In this document: one piece after another, positions 1 through 9,333 of the stretch | Numbering within the stretch: position 1 is the first letter of the stretch | Layout of the letters: each line of letters starts with the position of its first letter | Assembly (NCBI RefSeq): GCF_012395835.1 | Contig: NZ_JAAZSQ010000002.1 | Location: 1-64,000 of the forward strand | DNA from: Arthrobacter mobilis | GTDB taxonomy: Bacteria > Actinomycetota > Actinomycetes > Actinomycetales > Micrococcaceae | DNA length: 64,000 nucleotides | Direction: 5' to 3' | The notes under the pieces: generated by a model | The model's database searches: none | Told to the model about the DNA's origin: nothing | The model's input: the letters and a program-made list of their open reading frames with translations, nothing else | Translations under genes and position numbers: made by a program

Positions 1-272
1 GCGTTGAGTTCCCCGCCCACGAACCACTTCGCGAACGGGGCGTGCGTCCAGTCCAGCGCCTGCCCGAAGTCCTTCTCCCAGGACAAAAGTTCCCGCGCCT
101 GCCTGGCCCAGAACGCCGGCCGGTCCGCGGCCGCCTCCTCGTAGACCCCCGGCCGCGCCACCGCATTGGCCGCGAATTCCGGATCCGGGGCGAACCGGCG
201 GTTCTCGTGCAGCAGGTTCTCGAGCGCATCGCTTGTGGCAGGAGCGGGCTGGGTTCCGTTGGATTCGGACAT
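1..272 (-). CDS. acs: Acetyl-CoA synthetase, N-terminal part (runs off left edge)
   Basis: Only about 90 N-terminal codons are inside the window; the rest lies to the left. The ATG is complementary to 270-272 and is preceded by GAAGGGAA, a good ribosome binding site. Near residues 72-90 the protein reads DWTHAPFAKWFVGGELN, which matches the conserved N-terminal cap of AMP-forming acetyl-CoA synthetases (W...F.KWF.GG.LN). That enzyme converts acetate, ATP and CoA to acetyl-CoA in the cytoplasm. The adenylation core is not visible, so a related propionyl-CoA synthetase cannot be formally excluded. It is divergent from the gene at 598; the shared upstream region holds a CRP-like half-matched palindrome at 372-387. 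Confidence 0.85.
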   Translation of the reverse strand, partial: MSESNGTQPAPATSDALENLLHENRRFAPDPEFAANAVARPGVYEEAAADRPAFWARQARELLSWEKDFGQALDWTHAPFAKWFVGGELN

Positions 273-371
273 GTGAAGTTCCCTTCATGGTGTCGCGGGC
301 ATAGCAACCCCGCCCGGGGCGGGCGCTGCCACTGGTTCTGCAAACCACCTTAGCGCCTGCCGGGGGCAATG

Positions 372-387
372 CGTGTCCGGCATCACA
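372..387. promoter_or_regulatory. Candidate CRP/GlxR-type site between acs and the 598 gene
   Basis: The sequence contains GTG-N8-CAC (373-386), the core of actinobacterial CRP-family operators, with a further flanking A on the right. One arm deviates from GTGA. The 325-base divergent intergenic region (273-597) has no convincing gene. It also holds a TAGGCT hexamer (534-539) that could be the -10 of the rightward gene. Acetate activation genes are frequent CRP-family targets, which makes the site plausible but unproven. Confidence 0.3.
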
Positions 388-597
388 ATGGCGCCGCGAG
401 CGGCCGGAATCCTGCGGTGAACGGTTGCTCCCGCACCGGATCGGCAAGGGAGGGGCTGGCCGGACCCTGGCATGGCGCCCCGGCGACACGGAAGGGCCTG
501 CCCCACCTGCTAGTGAAGGTCCGGAACCTTTATTAGGCTAAAGACCAGCGCTAAAGCTGTGCACGGCTGACGAGGCAGCGAAGATCGGAGATGCAAC

Positions 598-2142
598 ATG
601 GCAGATCAGACAGTGGCCGCCGAGGGCGGCGCCAGCACGGCCGTGGTCGGGCCGTTCACCCTCAGGGATGTCGTGGTCGCGGTTTCCGTGGCCTTGCTGT
701 TCCTGGCCTCGGTCCTGCCGACCGCCGTGGTGGAAGGAGTCGGCCTGAACCAGTGGAACTCGGCCAGCCTGTTCCACCTGGGCCTGAGCATCCTGCTGCC
801 GGCAGCCGTCCTGGTGCTGTTCGTCATCCGCCGCGTGGCTCCCAAGACGAAGCTGCGCATCGGCTCGCTGTCCGTGGACCAGTTTGCCTCGGTGACCGCG
901 TCCTTTGCCACCGCGTTCTATTTCCTGATCATGGTCAACGCTTTCAGCATCGGTGCCGTGGTGGGTTTCCTGGGCAGCCTCGGGTTGCTCACGGCCACCG
1001 TCTTCGCGCCGTGGATTCCCCAACTGGCGCCGGATTTCGCCGGGCGGCATGAAATCCCCGCCCACCCGGTAGCCCGCGATGCCGTCCCCGCGCGGCCCAA
1101 GACCGTCCGGCCTGCGGCAGCCGGAACCAGGGCCGGGGAAGAAGTCTCGGAGTCGGGCAGCTACGCATCGGCCGCGCAGTACGCTGCCCCGGCCGCGGCT
1201 GCCCCGGCCGGAGCTGCAGTGCCGCAGCCCGCCGGCCCGGAAATGAAGGAAGCCCGGACCGGCGCAGGTCCGGCTGCCGCGGGGGTTAAGGCTGCGGCTT
1301 CGGCTGCCCCGGCTTCCACAGTGGCCTCCGGTTCCGCATCGGCAGCCGGTACCCGGGCACCGGCTGCCGCGAAGAAGGCGGGCGCGGCCGCCAAGAAGCC
1401 CAGTGTCCGGACAGCGCCGGCAGTTGACGCGGTGGCACCGGGCGCTGCCGACGGCGAGGCCATGGGCATTCCGGACACCGAGTACACCCTTGCCGCGGCA
1501 GCGGTGGCGGCCGAGCTCAAGGCCGGTTCCCAGGCGGGCGGCCCCGACCAGGCCCGGACAGCTGCCGGGGCCGGACAGCAGGGAACCGGTCAGCCTGGGG
1601 CGGGGAAGGCCGGACAGCCGCAGGCTCCGGTCCAGGCTGCAGTCCAGGCCGCCGGTGCGCAGCCGGCAGCAGCGGCCAGCGGCCAGGTTGCCGGGGAAGC
1701 GGACCGGCAGGTGGCAGCCAAGGAACGCGCGTCGTCGGGCCGGGAACCGGCCGCTGTCAAGGAACGGGTTTCCCAGTCCGGCCGGGAACCGGCTGCGGCC
1801 TCCGCGGGTGCGGCGCCGGCCGCCGCCCGCGCCGCAGGAGCCAACGGGGCCGCCACCGTGGCCCTCGATACCGTGTCGGCCGCACGTGCCGCCCGGGAAG
1901 AACCGATTTCCGCGACGCGGGACAACGTTCCTCAGGACGAGGAGACTGTCTACGAAGCGTTTTGGTTCGCCGTCGGACGCACCCGTCCGGTGTACGACGA
2001 GAATACCGGCGCGGCGATCTTCACCTTGGAACCGGGCGCCTGGATTTTGGCGCTGCAGGACCGCGGCGATGAGTTCCTGGTCCAGCACACGGACGGGCGC
2101 GTGGGCGTGCTCCGGGATTTGACGAACATTGAGCGCGCCTAG
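598..2142 (+). CDS. Membrane protein with long Ala/Pro-rich linker, unknown function
   Basis: 514 residues. Four hydrophobic segments lie in the first 150 residues (about 24-45, 60-80, 98-118, 122-138), so the N-terminus is a membrane domain. A low-complexity linker rich in Ala, Pro, Gly and Gln fills residues 150-440. The last 65 residues regain normal composition ([14 protein letters not shown], then [11 protein letters not shown]) and look like a small beta-rich SH3-like cytoplasmic domain. The ATG follows GGAG by a few bases. The 3' end overlaps the TTG start of nth, so both may be co-transcribed. I recognise no named family. The linker has frequent GC-rich codons but remains an open frame, which supports real coding. 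Confidence 0.75.
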   Translation: MADQTVAAEGGASTAVVGPFTLRDVVVAVSVALLFLASVLPTAVVEGVGLNQWNSASLFHLGLSILLPAAVLVLFVIRRVAPKTKLRIGSLSVDQFASVTASFATAFYFLIMVNAFSIGAVVGFLGSLGLLTATVFAPWIPQLAPDFAGRHEIPAHPVARDAVPARPKTVRPAAAGTRAGEEVSESGSYASAAQYAAPAAAAPAGAAVPQPAGPEMKEARTGAGPAAAGVKAAASAAPASTVASGSASAAGTRAPAAAKKAGAAAKKPSVRTAPAVDAVAPGAADGEAMGIPDTEYTLAAAAVAAELKAGSQAGGPDQARTAAGAGQQGTGQPGAGKAGQPQAPVQAAVQAAGAQPAAAASGQVAGEADRQVAAKERASSGREPAAVKERVSQSGREPAAASAGAAPAAARAAGANGAATVALDTVSAARAAREEPISATRDNVPQDEETVYEAFWFAVGRTRPVYDENTGAAIFTLEPGAWILALQDRGDEFLVQHTDGRVGVLRDLTNIERA

Positions 2143-2956
2143 CGCCGGACCGGCCCGGCCGCGGAAGCGCAGGCGAGCACCGGAAACGGAGCTGGCACTC
2201 AAGCGCCGTGCACGCCGGATCCACCGGGCGCTGGCGGAGCAGTACCCCTATGCTGTGGCAGAACTGGATTTCAGGAATCCATTCGAGCTGATCGTGGCGA
2301 CCGTGCTCTCGGCGCAGACCACCGACGTACGCGTCAACTCGGTCACGCCCGCGCTGTTTGCCCGGTATCCGGACGCCAAGTCGCTGGCCGAGGCGGATGA
2401 GGCGGTGCTCCAGGAACTGATCAAGCCGACCGGGTTTTACCGGGCCAAGGCGCAGAGCCTGCTGGCCCTGGCCAACCGGATCGTCGACGAGTACGACGGC
2501 GAGGTGCCGGCCAGGCAGGAGGACCTGATCACTTTGGCCGGGGTGGGCCGGAAGACTGCCAATGTGGTCCTCGGCAATGCCTTCGGCGTTCCCGGCATTT
2601 CGGTCGATACCCACTTTGCCCGGCTGGCCCGCCGCTTTGGCTGGACCGAAGCCACGGATCCGGACAAGATCGAAGCGGATGTGGCGCGGCTGTTCGAGCC
2701 AAAGGAATGGACGATGCTCTCCCACCGGGTCATCTTCCACGGCCGCCGGGTCTGCCATGCGCGCAAGCCCGCCTGCGGGGCGTGCGTCGTGGCGCAGTGG
2801 TGCCCGTCCTACGGCGAAGGGGAAGTGGACCCGGAGAAGGCCAGGAAGCTGCTTAAGTACGAGCTGGCTCCCGGGCGGGAGGACCTGCTGGCCCGGATGC
2901 TGGCCGGGCAGACCCGCGCCGAACTGCGCGCTGCCGGATTTAAGCTGGACGCATGA
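2129..2956 (+). CDS. nth: Endonuclease III (DNA glycosylase/AP lyase)
   Basis: 275 residues. It removes oxidised pyrimidines and cleaves abasic sites in base excision repair. The helix-hairpin-helix [13 protein letters not shown] carries the catalytic Lys at about 142, the catalytic Asp is in ISVDTH at about 160, and a 4Fe-4S cluster motif C-X6-C-X2-C-X5-C is present at residues 209, 216, 219 and 225. The start is TTG, overlapping the end of the upstream gene by 14 bases; conserved family sequence begins near residue 25, so a slightly later start is possible but no better start codon is seen. Its stop overlaps the Nudix start in ATGA, indicating translational coupling of two housekeeping genes. 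Confidence 0.95.
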   Translation: MSAPSAGPARPRKRRRAPETELALKRRARRIHRALAEQYPYAVAELDFRNPFELIVATVLSAQTTDVRVNSVTPALFARYPDAKSLAEADEAVLQELIKPTGFYRAKAQSLLALANRIVDEYDGEVPARQEDLITLAGVGRKTANVVLGNAFGVPGISVDTHFARLARRFGWTEATDPDKIEADVARLFEPKEWTMLSHRVIFHGRRVCHARKPACGACVVAQWCPSYGEGEVDPEKARKLLKYELAPGREDLLARMLAGQTRAELRAAGFKLDA

Positions 2957-5090
2957 GCGCCAAGGCCGACCTGGAGCGCCTGGTCTCCGTCCCGCTGGGG
3001 GAGCGGCTCTCCATCCGCGAACGTGAACGGTGGCAGCTCGAGGACCTTGATCCCGCCAGTGTGAGGCATGCGGCTGTGCTGCTGCTTTTCGGGACCCTGG
3101 ACGTGGTGCCGGCCCGGACCCATTCCGCTGCCGTGCCGGATGACCTGGATGTGCTGCTGATTGAGCGTGCCGGGACCCTGGCGGACCACCCGGGCCAGGT
3201 GTCCTTCCCCGGTGGGGGCATCGATCCGGAGGATGGCGGGCCCGAAGCCGCCGCGCTGCGCGAGGCCGTGGAGGAAACCGGACTTGACGCCTCCGGAGTG
3301 GACATCCTGGGCACCTTGCCGGAGGTTCCGTTGAGCGTGAGCCGGTTCATGGTGACCCCTGTGCTGGCCTGGTGGACGCTGCCCTCGCCCGTCGCGGTCA
3401 TGGACTTCAACGAATCCGCCCAGGTATTCCGGGTGCCGGTCGCGGACCTGCTGCATCCGGACAACCGGTACACCGCGGTCCTCAGGCGCGCCGGGCGCAT
3501 CCACCGCGGCCCCGCCTTCACCGTCAACGGCCTCGTGGTCTGGGGGTTCACCGCGGCGGTCCTGAGCCATTTGTTCGACGAGCTGGGCTGGGCCCAGGCG
3601 TGGGACCAGGCCCGGGAAATCCCCGCCCCGCTCCGGCCCGGCGCGGACCGGAGCTGAGCCGCAGCGGGTCCGGCCAGCGGATGTGCGGCGGTGTCACGGC
3701 CGGCGCCGGGCTGCGGCCGCCCGTCCCGGCCAGCCACCCGGACGGTGGCCGACCCCGCCGCGACCGGCAGCGGTTTCTGCATGTCGATCCTGCCCGTGAT
3801 CCACCGGTGCGCCCCTGCGGTCTGCCGGGAGGAGGCGACGAGGGTGCCGTACGCCCGGGAGATGTGCGGCCGGGCGGCAAGTCCGACGGTCTGGGCAACG
3901 GCGGTTTCCGGGCCGGAGGCGATGGTGCCCAGGAGCCTGTCCCCGTACTTGCCGGCCAGCGTCCGGCCCGCGGAGAGCGTGCCCGGCGGCAGGACGGCCG
4001 GAAGCCGGGCCGCCACCGCGCGGATCCTCGTGGCAGCGGACCAGGCCAAGGCCCGCCCCTGGACGGCGATCACCCGGCCCTGGACCGTGGCCGTGGTTCT
4101 GGCCGCGGCAGCCATCGCCGGCACGCGGTGCAGCTGCGAGCGCCGGCCAAGGTCCGCCAGCCGGGCCGCGGTACCGCCCAGCCGTGCCTGCAGCACGGGG
4201 TGGGCCCGGGCCAATTCTCCGGCCCGGCCGCTCAGCCAGCCGGTGACGGCCTGGAAGCGTGCGGCGGCAACGGCAGCCCGGGCAGCCGCGACCCCGCCGC
4301 CTGCCAGCGCCGCCACCCCGGCGGTGACGAAGGAAGCCAGCGCCGCCGCGCCGAGGGCGGCGGCGACCGTGAGCGCGAAGTCCCGGGTCTCGGCCACCAG
4401 CTCGGCATGGGCCTGCTCGATCTCCGCCGCGAACATCCGGCAGCCGGCGGCGAGTGATTCGCAGCCTGCGGCAATATCCAGGGCGCAGGCGTGCAGGTCC
4501 TGATGATGCAGCCGCAGCAGCTCCACATCGGCTGCCACCAGGCCCACAAGGGCGGCGGCTGCCGACTGCAGGCAGCGGGCGGCGAGCCGGCGGATCCGGT
4601 CGGCAGCGTCCAGCCAGGCTGCGGCGGTCTGCCGCAGCGCCTCGGCGTCCCCGGACGGCCACATGACCCCGGCCGCATCGGCCAGGAACTGCCCGAACTC
4701 CGGCAGGAGCGGAAACCTCCCGCCCACGGCGGAGGGCGGGGCCGGGAACCCTGCCGCCGGCAGGGCCGGCCAAGGAACCTGGTGGACGCCCGGAGGCTGC
4801 CCGGCTGCCGCCGCCTCGGTCCAGCTGTACAGTCCGGCAGCGAGCCGGACCTGGTGCGCCGTGCCCGCATAGGCAGTGTGCAGGCCCTCCAGCGCCGCGC
4901 AGAGCTGCGCGGCCACGGCGTCGTACTCCCGGCCCCAGTCCATGGCCGTGCTTTCCCAGCCTGACATCCCCGCCCCGGCGGCCAGCTGCCCGGGCAGGTC
5001 GGTGCCCAGCCGCCAGACCTCGGTAGCTGCATGGTCCGCCGCGGAGGCGGCGTCGTGCAGGGCATTTGTATCGATGGTCAGCAGTGCCAT
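2940..5090 (-). CDS. WXG100/ESX-like secreted-type protein; 3' part antisense to the Nudix gene
   Basis: Start at 5090 is well supported by GGGAGG seven bases upstream. The first 100 residues are helical and Ala-rich with a [12 protein letters not shown] turn, resembling the WXG100/ESX helical hairpin of type VII secretion substrates. A hydrophobic Ala/Gly stretch follows near residues 255-285, then a variable domain to about residue 480. From there the frame stays open to 2940 but only as the exact antisense of the Nudix gene, with Ser/Arg-rich composition typical of a shadow. A one-base shift would give a stop at 3694-3696 and a protein of about 465 residues. The 3' end is therefore uncertain: real long protein, frameshift, or decayed effector. 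No secretion genes are nearby. Confidence 0.55.
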   Translation of the reverse strand: MALLTIDTNALHDAASAADHAATEVWRLGTDLPGQLAAGAGMSGWESTAMDWGREYDAVAAQLCAALEGLHTAYAGTAHQVRLAAGLYSWTEAAAAGQPPGVHQVPWPALPAAGFPAPPSAVGGRFPLLPEFGQFLADAAGVMWPSGDAEALRQTAAAWLDAADRIRRLAARCLQSAAAALVGLVAADVELLRLHHQDLHACALDIAAGCESLAAGCRMFAAEIEQAHAELVAETRDFALTVAAALGAAALASFVTAGVAALAGGGVAAARAAVAAARFQAVTGWLSGRAGELARAHPVLQARLGGTAARLADLGRRSQLHRVPAMAAAARTTATVQGRVIAVQGRALAWSAATRIRAVAARLPAVLPPGTLSAGRTLAGKYGDRLLGTIASGPETAVAQTVGLAARPHISRAYGTLVASSRQTAGAHRWITGRIDMQKPLPVAAGSATVRVAGRDGRPQPGAGRDTAAHPLAGPAAAQLRSAPGRSGAGISRAWSHAWAQPSSSNKWLRTAAVNPQTTRPLTVKAGPRWMRPARLRTAVYRLSGCSRSATGTRNTWADSLKSMTATGEGSVHQASTGVTMNRLTLNGTSGKVPRMSTPEASSPVSSTASRSAAASGPPSSGSMPPPGKDTWPGWSARVPARSISSTSRSSGTAAEWVRAGTTSRVPKSSSTAACLTLAGSRSSSCHRSRSRMESRSPSGTETRRSRSALALMRPA
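2953..3657 (+). CDS. Nudix hydrolase, CoA pyrophosphatase type
   Basis: 234 residues. The CoA pyrophosphatase signature [20 protein letters not shown] is followed by a Nudix box with GGGID and REAVEETG (about residues 82-108). Such enzymes hydrolyse CoA or oxidised CoA to adenosine 3',5'-bisphosphate and 4'-phosphopantetheine. The glutamate position upstream of the box is replaced by Gly, but the REXXEE metal-binding core is complete. The ATG overlaps the nth stop by four bases. The complementary strand of the whole gene is also open as the C-terminal part of the 5090-to-2940 frame; of the two, this strand is the coding one because the family motifs are intact. Confidence 0.92.
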   Translation: MSAKADLERLVSVPLGERLSIRERERWQLEDLDPASVRHAAVLLLFGTLDVVPARTHSAAVPDDLDVLLIERAGTLADHPGQVSFPGGGIDPEDGGPEAAALREAVEETGLDASGVDILGTLPEVPLSVSRFMVTPVLAWWTLPSPVAVMDFNESAQVFRVPVADLLHPDNRYTAVLRRAGRIHRGPAFTVNGLVVWGFTAAVLSHLFDELGWAQAWDQAREIPAPLRPGADRS

Positions 5091-5214
5091 CCAGGCCTCC
5101 CGCAGCGCCATGCAGGCCGGTGCGGCGCCCGGCTGCTTCCAACGTGTTCCTGCTCAGGAGGCTAGGCCGCCGCGGCACGGCGGCCAAGGGGAGGCTGCCG
5201 GCTGTGGATAAGTC

Positions 5215-6894
5215 CTATTTCGCGTCGGCGTAGGAGTCCACAACCGCCACCGACACCGCGAACTCCAAAGGCAGCGGCCCGAACATCAGCTGCGTGGCGG
5301 CCGCAGCCGATTCCTCGACCAGCCGGCAGGCGGTTTCCGCGTGTTCGGCGCGCACATGCAGCATCACCTCGTCGTGCAGGAAGAACACCAGCTCCCCGAT
5401 GGCGGTGCCCGCGGCAGCCCGGGCACGCAGCCGCCGCCGTATTTCCGCCAGCCAGCACAGTGCCCATTCCGCCGCCGTCGACTGGACCACGAAGTTACGG
5501 GTAAAACGGCCGCGGCTGCGCGCGGCCGCATCGGCACGGCGCTGTTCCTGCGCCGTGGTGCTCCGCTGCGCCGCCGCCCAGCGCTCCGACGGCGGCGGAC
5601 AGGTGCGCCCCAGGTAGCTGCTGACCACCTGGCCCGCCTCGCCGGCCCGGGCGGCGCGTTCGACGACGGCGACCGCCTGCGGGTAGGCCCGGGCCAGACG
5701 CGGCATCAGCCGCCCGGATTCCCCGGTGGTCGCCCCATACATGGCCCCGAGCATGGCTACCTTGGCCTGTGCCCGGTCGCCGCCGAACCCGGCGTCGGCG
5801 ATGCCCTGGTACAGGTCCTGCCCGCGCGCGGCTGCGGCCAGGGCCGGATCCCGGCCGAGGGCGGCGAGTACCCGCGGCTCCAGCTGGGCCGCATCGGCCA
5901 CCACCAGCTTCCAGCCCGGATCCGGGCGCACGGCGGCACGGACCTGCCGGGGAATCTGCAACGCGCCCCCGCCGCGCGAGGCCCAGCGGCCCGTGACCAC
6001 CCCGCCGACCAGGTATTCGGGCCGGAAGCGGCCGTCCCGGACCCATGCATCCAGCCAGGCCCAGCCGTTGGCGTTATGCAGCCGGGACAGCTTCTTGTAC
6101 TGCAGCAGCGTGGCGATGGCCGGATGGCGGTGCTCCTGCAGTTCCCAGGACCGGGTGGTCTTCACTTCGATCCCGGCACGGTGCAGGGCACGCAGCAGTT
6201 CCTGCGGCGAGTCGGGGTTGAACCCGGGGTTGTCCAGGTCCTCGCGCAGTTGGATGGCCAGCCGCTCAAGTTCGGGCGGGCGCCCGCCGCCGGCGGGACG
6301 CGGGCCGAGGAACCGGTCGAGGAGCTGCCGGTGGATATCCTCCCGCCAGGGCACCCCGGCGTGCTCCATCTCGGCAGCGACCAGGCAGCCGGCGGACTCG
6401 GCCGCCAGCAGCAGCCGCAGCCGCGCCGGCTGGGGTGAATCTTCCACGGCTGCCAGTTGCCGGCGCAGTTCCTCGACGAGTTCTTCCAGCGGCAGACCGG
6501 CGCGCCGTGCCTCGAACAGCACCGACTGCTCCGGCTGTCCCGGCAGTGGCAGCTCCTGCGCCGGCGGGGTATCCTGCAGCCCGAGGATGTATGGCGACTG
6601 CGGGGCGAATTCCGAGTAGGCCAGGATGGCGCGGCAGCGGGCCAGATCGTGGCACCGGCCGACCGTGGCACCGGCCCGCAGCAGTGGCAGGTAATGCTCC
6701 CGCGTCCCGTCCCAGACCCAGCGAACATGCGGCGCGTCCAGCTGCCGCACGGCGTCCGGCAGGCCGCCGGCCGGCACGACGACGGCGGGTGCGGACGGCG
6801 TTCCGTCCGCGGTGGTCTGCTGGATGTAGGCCTCCGGCTCGGTTCCGGACGACGCGGAGACCTGCCGGGCCGAGGATGCCAGCACCAGGTACAT
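5215..6894 (-). CDS. PolA-like protein: degenerate 3'-5' exonuclease plus DNA polymerase A domain
   Basis: 559 residues, about two thirds of DNA polymerase I. The C-terminal half carries family A motifs: motif A VADAAQLEPR (about 330-340, catalytic Asp, Glu and Arg kept but the usual Tyr-Ser replaced by Ala-Ala), motif B RAQAKVAMLGAMYG (about 375-388), and motif C FFLHDEVMLHV (about 505). The N-terminal 200 residues align in position with the exonuclease domain but lack its acidic triad. There is no 5' nuclease domain. Actinobacteria carry this short protein in addition to full PolA; a repair or lesion-tolerance role is inferred. ATG at 6894 was chosen because the hydrophobic strand MYLVLAS starts there. 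It is divergent from the ssd gene. Confidence 0.85.
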   Translation of the reverse strand: MYLVLASSARQVSASSGTEPEAYIQQTTADGTPSAPAVVVPAGGLPDAVRQLDAPHVRWVWDGTREHYLPLLRAGATVGRCHDLARCRAILAYSEFAPQSPYILGLQDTPPAQELPLPGQPEQSVLFEARRAGLPLEELVEELRRQLAAVEDSPQPARLRLLLAAESAGCLVAAEMEHAGVPWREDIHRQLLDRFLGPRPAGGGRPPELERLAIQLREDLDNPGFNPDSPQELLRALHRAGIEVKTTRSWELQEHRHPAIATLLQYKKLSRLHNANGWAWLDAWVRDGRFRPEYLVGGVVTGRWASRGGGALQIPRQVRAAVRPDPGWKLVVADAAQLEPRVLAALGRDPALAAAARGQDLYQGIADAGFGGDRAQAKVAMLGAMYGATTGESGRLMPRLARAYPQAVAVVERAARAGEAGQVVSSYLGRTCPPPSERWAAAQRSTTAQEQRRADAAARSRGRFTRNFVVQSTAAEWALCWLAEIRRRLRARAAAGTAIGELVFFLHDEVMLHVRAEHAETACRLVEESAAAATQLMFGPLPLEFAVSVAVVDSYADAK

Positions 6895-7028
6895 GGGTCC
6901 ATTGTCACCTGCCGGCGGGCCCGGCTGCGCCGCCAGTCCTCCTCCACAGCCCGAGGCCGCCGTGCTCAGCCGCACAATGGGGGCCGGACCGCTTCCAGCG
7001 AACCCGGGCCGGAGGCCAGGCTCGCCGC

Positions 7029-8135
7029 ATGCGGAAGGGACAACAGGGCCGGCCGGGACCGCGGCGGTGGACCCCGGCGCAGGCCCCGCCGGAGGTAGTG
7101 CTGGTCGCAGCGTCCGCGCGGCTCCAGGACGAGGTAGCCCGCATCGCGGCTGCTGCCGGCCTGGCGGTGCGGGCCGTCGAGAGGGTGCCGGAGCCCGGCG
7201 GAGCCGCCGAGGGCGCTGCGGTGCTGCTGGGCGGTGCCGCAGCCGCCGGCCTGCCGAGGGCCGCCGGAGATGTGATCGTGGTGGGCTTTCCCGAAGAATC
7301 CGCCCGGTTGTGGGAGCTGGCGGCCGCCGTCGCCGCCCAGCGGGTGGCGGTCCTGCCGGATGCTGCGGCCTGGCTGGCCGAGTACCTGGGCAGGAACCGG
7401 CACCCGGACCGGGCGGGGGTCGTTGCGGCGGTGCTCGGCAGCAGTGGGGGACTGGGGTGCACCACCCTGTCCTGCTGGCTGGCCGCACAGGCAGCGGCGG
7501 AAGGTGTCCCGACGCTGCTGGTGGACGGGGATGTACTGGGCGGTGGCCTGGACAGCCTGCTGGGCGCCGATGCGGTACCGGGGCTGCGCTGGCCGGACCT
7601 GGCCGGGGTGAAAGGCTCGATAAATCCGGGCCAGCTGCAGGCGGCGCTGCCGGTGGTCGAGGGGTTTTCGCTGCTGCCCTGGGCGCCTTCCCCGGAGCCG
7701 GGCGCGGCGGGGGCACAGGTGCCCGGTGACGTGGTCCGCGAAGTGCTCTCGGCCGCAGCGGCCGGGTTCGGCCTGGTCCTGGTCGATGCCGGCCGGGTGC
7801 AGCCCGGCCTGGACGGCTGGCTCGCCCAGGCCGGGCAGACCCTGCTCGTGACCGGTGCGGGGGAACGCGGAGTGCGCGCCGCCGCCGCAGCAGCAGCCGC
7901 ACTGGATCCGGTGGTGCCGCTGGCCGTCGTCCAGGGTCCGCTTCCGGCCGGCATGGACGAAGAGCTGGTGGCGGGGCGGCTGCACCTGCCGCTGGGGACA
8001 TATTTGCCGCGGGTGGGCGGCATGGCCGCCGCGGAGCTGGGCGGCCGCCTGCTGGACAAAGGCCGCACCCGGGCCGTCAGACGGCGGACCAGAACACTGC
8101 TGGGCTGCCTTGCACCCGACGGCGGGCAGCGGTGA
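7029..8135 (+). CDS. CpaE/Ssd-like septum-site or pilus assembly ATPase
   Basis: 368 residues. A MinD/CpaE-type P-loop fold is indicated by LGSSGGLGCTTLSC near residue 137, a deviant Walker A in which the catalytic Lys-Thr becomes Cys-Thr, followed by LLVDGDVLGGGLD and LVLVDAG. It matches the actinobacterial CpaE homologue that always sits in the helicase/secretion neighbourhood (Rv3660c Ssd in M. tuberculosis, where it affects septation). It is the first gene of the tad operon; the stop overlaps a GTG in GTGA. The missing P-loop lysine suggests altered or no ATP hydrolysis. ATG 7029 is the start closest to the conserved region. Confidence 0.8.
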   Translation: MRKGQQGRPGPRRWTPAQAPPEVVLVAASARLQDEVARIAAAAGLAVRAVERVPEPGGAAEGAAVLLGGAAAAGLPRAAGDVIVVGFPEESARLWELAAAVAAQRVAVLPDAAAWLAEYLGRNRHPDRAGVVAAVLGSSGGLGCTTLSCWLAAQAAAEGVPTLLVDGDVLGGGLDSLLGADAVPGLRWPDLAGVKGSINPGQLQAALPVVEGFSLLPWAPSPEPGAAGAQVPGDVVREVLSAAAAGFGLVLVDAGRVQPGLDGWLAQAGQTLLVTGAGERGVRAAAAAAAALDPVVPLAVVQGPLPAGMDEELVAGRLHLPLGTYLPRVGGMAAAELGGRLLDKGRTRAVRRRTRTLLGCLAPDGGQR

Positions 8136-9333
8136 CGGACCGGGAGAATGTGCGGGACGGAGGGCGGAACAGGAAGCGGGAGCCGGCCGCCTGGGTCCGG
8201 TCCGTGCCGCAGTACTGTCCGATCCGGCACCGGTCACCGGGGCCAGGGTCGCCGAGGCGCTGCGCACCAGCGGCCGGCTGCTGGGTACCACCGGGGCCTT
8301 GGAAGCTGTCGACGCCCTCACCGCCGACCTGCGCGGCCTCGGACCGCTGCACAAGCTGGCCGCTTCGGAGCAGGTGACAGACATCCTGGTCAACGGCCCC
8401 GGCGAGGTCTGGACCGACGGCGAGGACGGACTGGTCAGAAGTCCGGTGGCTTTCGGCAGCGACGCGGAGGTGAGGGCCCTGGCTTCCCGGCTCATTGCCG
8501 CCGGCGGGCGCCGGCTGGACGAAAGCTGCCCCTGCGCGGATGTCCAGCTGGACGGATACCGCGTACATGCAGTGCTGCCGCCGGTCTCGTCCGGCGGCAC
8601 CCTGCTGTCCATCCGGATCCGGCGCCCACGCGTGTTTTCGCTGGCCGAGCTGCTGGCGGATGGCCCGTGGTGGGTCGAGTACGTGGAGGCCATTGTCAGG
8701 CGTCGGCTGAATTTCCTGGTCAGCGGGGCCACGGGGTCGGGAAAGACCACACTGCTTTCGGCCATGCTCGGCCTGGCTGGAAGCCGGGAGCGGCTGGTGC
8801 TGGTCGAGGACGCGGGGGAACTGAATCCGGCACACCCGCACGTGGTGGCACTGCAGACCCGGCACAGCAACGTGGAGGGGGCCGGCACCGTCGATCTGGG
8901 CGAGCTGGTCCGGCAGGCCCTGCGGATGCGGCCCGACCGGCTGGTGGTGGGCGAATGCCGCGGCGCCGAGGTGGCGGATTTCCTGGCGGCGATGAATACC
9001 GGCCACGCCGGCGCGGGTGGCACCATCCACGCCAATTCGGCCGGGGCCGTGCCGGCACGGCTGGCGGCGATGGGAGCCTTGGCCGGCCTGAGCAGGGAGG
9101 CCGTGGTGCTGCAGGCCGGCAGTGCGCTGGACCTGGTCATCCACCTCGAACGCGGACCGGCGGGGCGCCGGGTGCAGGAGATCGCGTTGCTGCGGCCGGA
9201 CGGAGCCGGAAGCTTGGAAGCGGTCACGGCACTTGTGGAGGACCGGGACGCTGTCGGCTTCGGGCCTGGCTGGCCGGCACTGGCCGCGAGGCTTTTTCCC
9301 GGCGGACCGGCGGCCCGGACCTCACGGCCATGA
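8110..9333 (+). CDS. tadA: TadA/CpaF-type secretion ATPase
   Basis: About 407 residues. It powers assembly of Flp/Tad-type pili. Motifs: VTDILVNGPGEVW, Walker A GATGSGKTT (about 205), Asp box VLVEDAGELN, Walker B DRLVVGECRG and His box GHAGAGGTIHANS. The N-terminal start is uncertain. The conserved sequence VRAAVLSDPAPV begins near 8208, but in this frame no ATG or GTG lies upstream close by; TTG at 8110, inside ssd, is the only candidate. The GTG at 8132 that overlaps the ssd stop in GTGA, as expected for this operon, is in another frame. A one-base deletion between 8135 and 8200 would explain this. The 3' end overlaps tadB in ATGA. Confidence 0.85.
   Translation: MHPTAGSGDGPGECAGRRAEQEAGAGRLGPVRAAVLSDPAPVTGARVAEALRTSGRLLGTTGALEAVDALTADLRGLGPLHKLAASEQVTDILVNGPGEVWTDGEDGLVRSPVAFGSDAEVRALASRLIAAGGRRLDESCPCADVQLDGYRVHAVLPPVSSGGTLLSIRIRRPRVFSLAELLADGPWWVEYVEAIVRRRLNFLVSGATGSGKTTLLSAMLGLAGSRERLVLVEDAGELNPAHPHVVALQTRHSNVEGAGTVDLGELVRQALRMRPDRLVVGECRGAEVADFLAAMNTGHAGAGGTIHANSAGAVPARLAAMGALAGLSREAVVLQAGSALDLVIHLERGPAGRRVQEIALLRPDGAGSLEAVTALVEDRDAVGFGPGWPALAARLFPGGPAARTSRP

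Noticed and set aside
538-2202. Long leftward open frame of about 550 codons
   Set aside because: It is the antisense of the membrane protein and has Arg/Gly/Cys-rich composition without motifs, a high-GC shadow.
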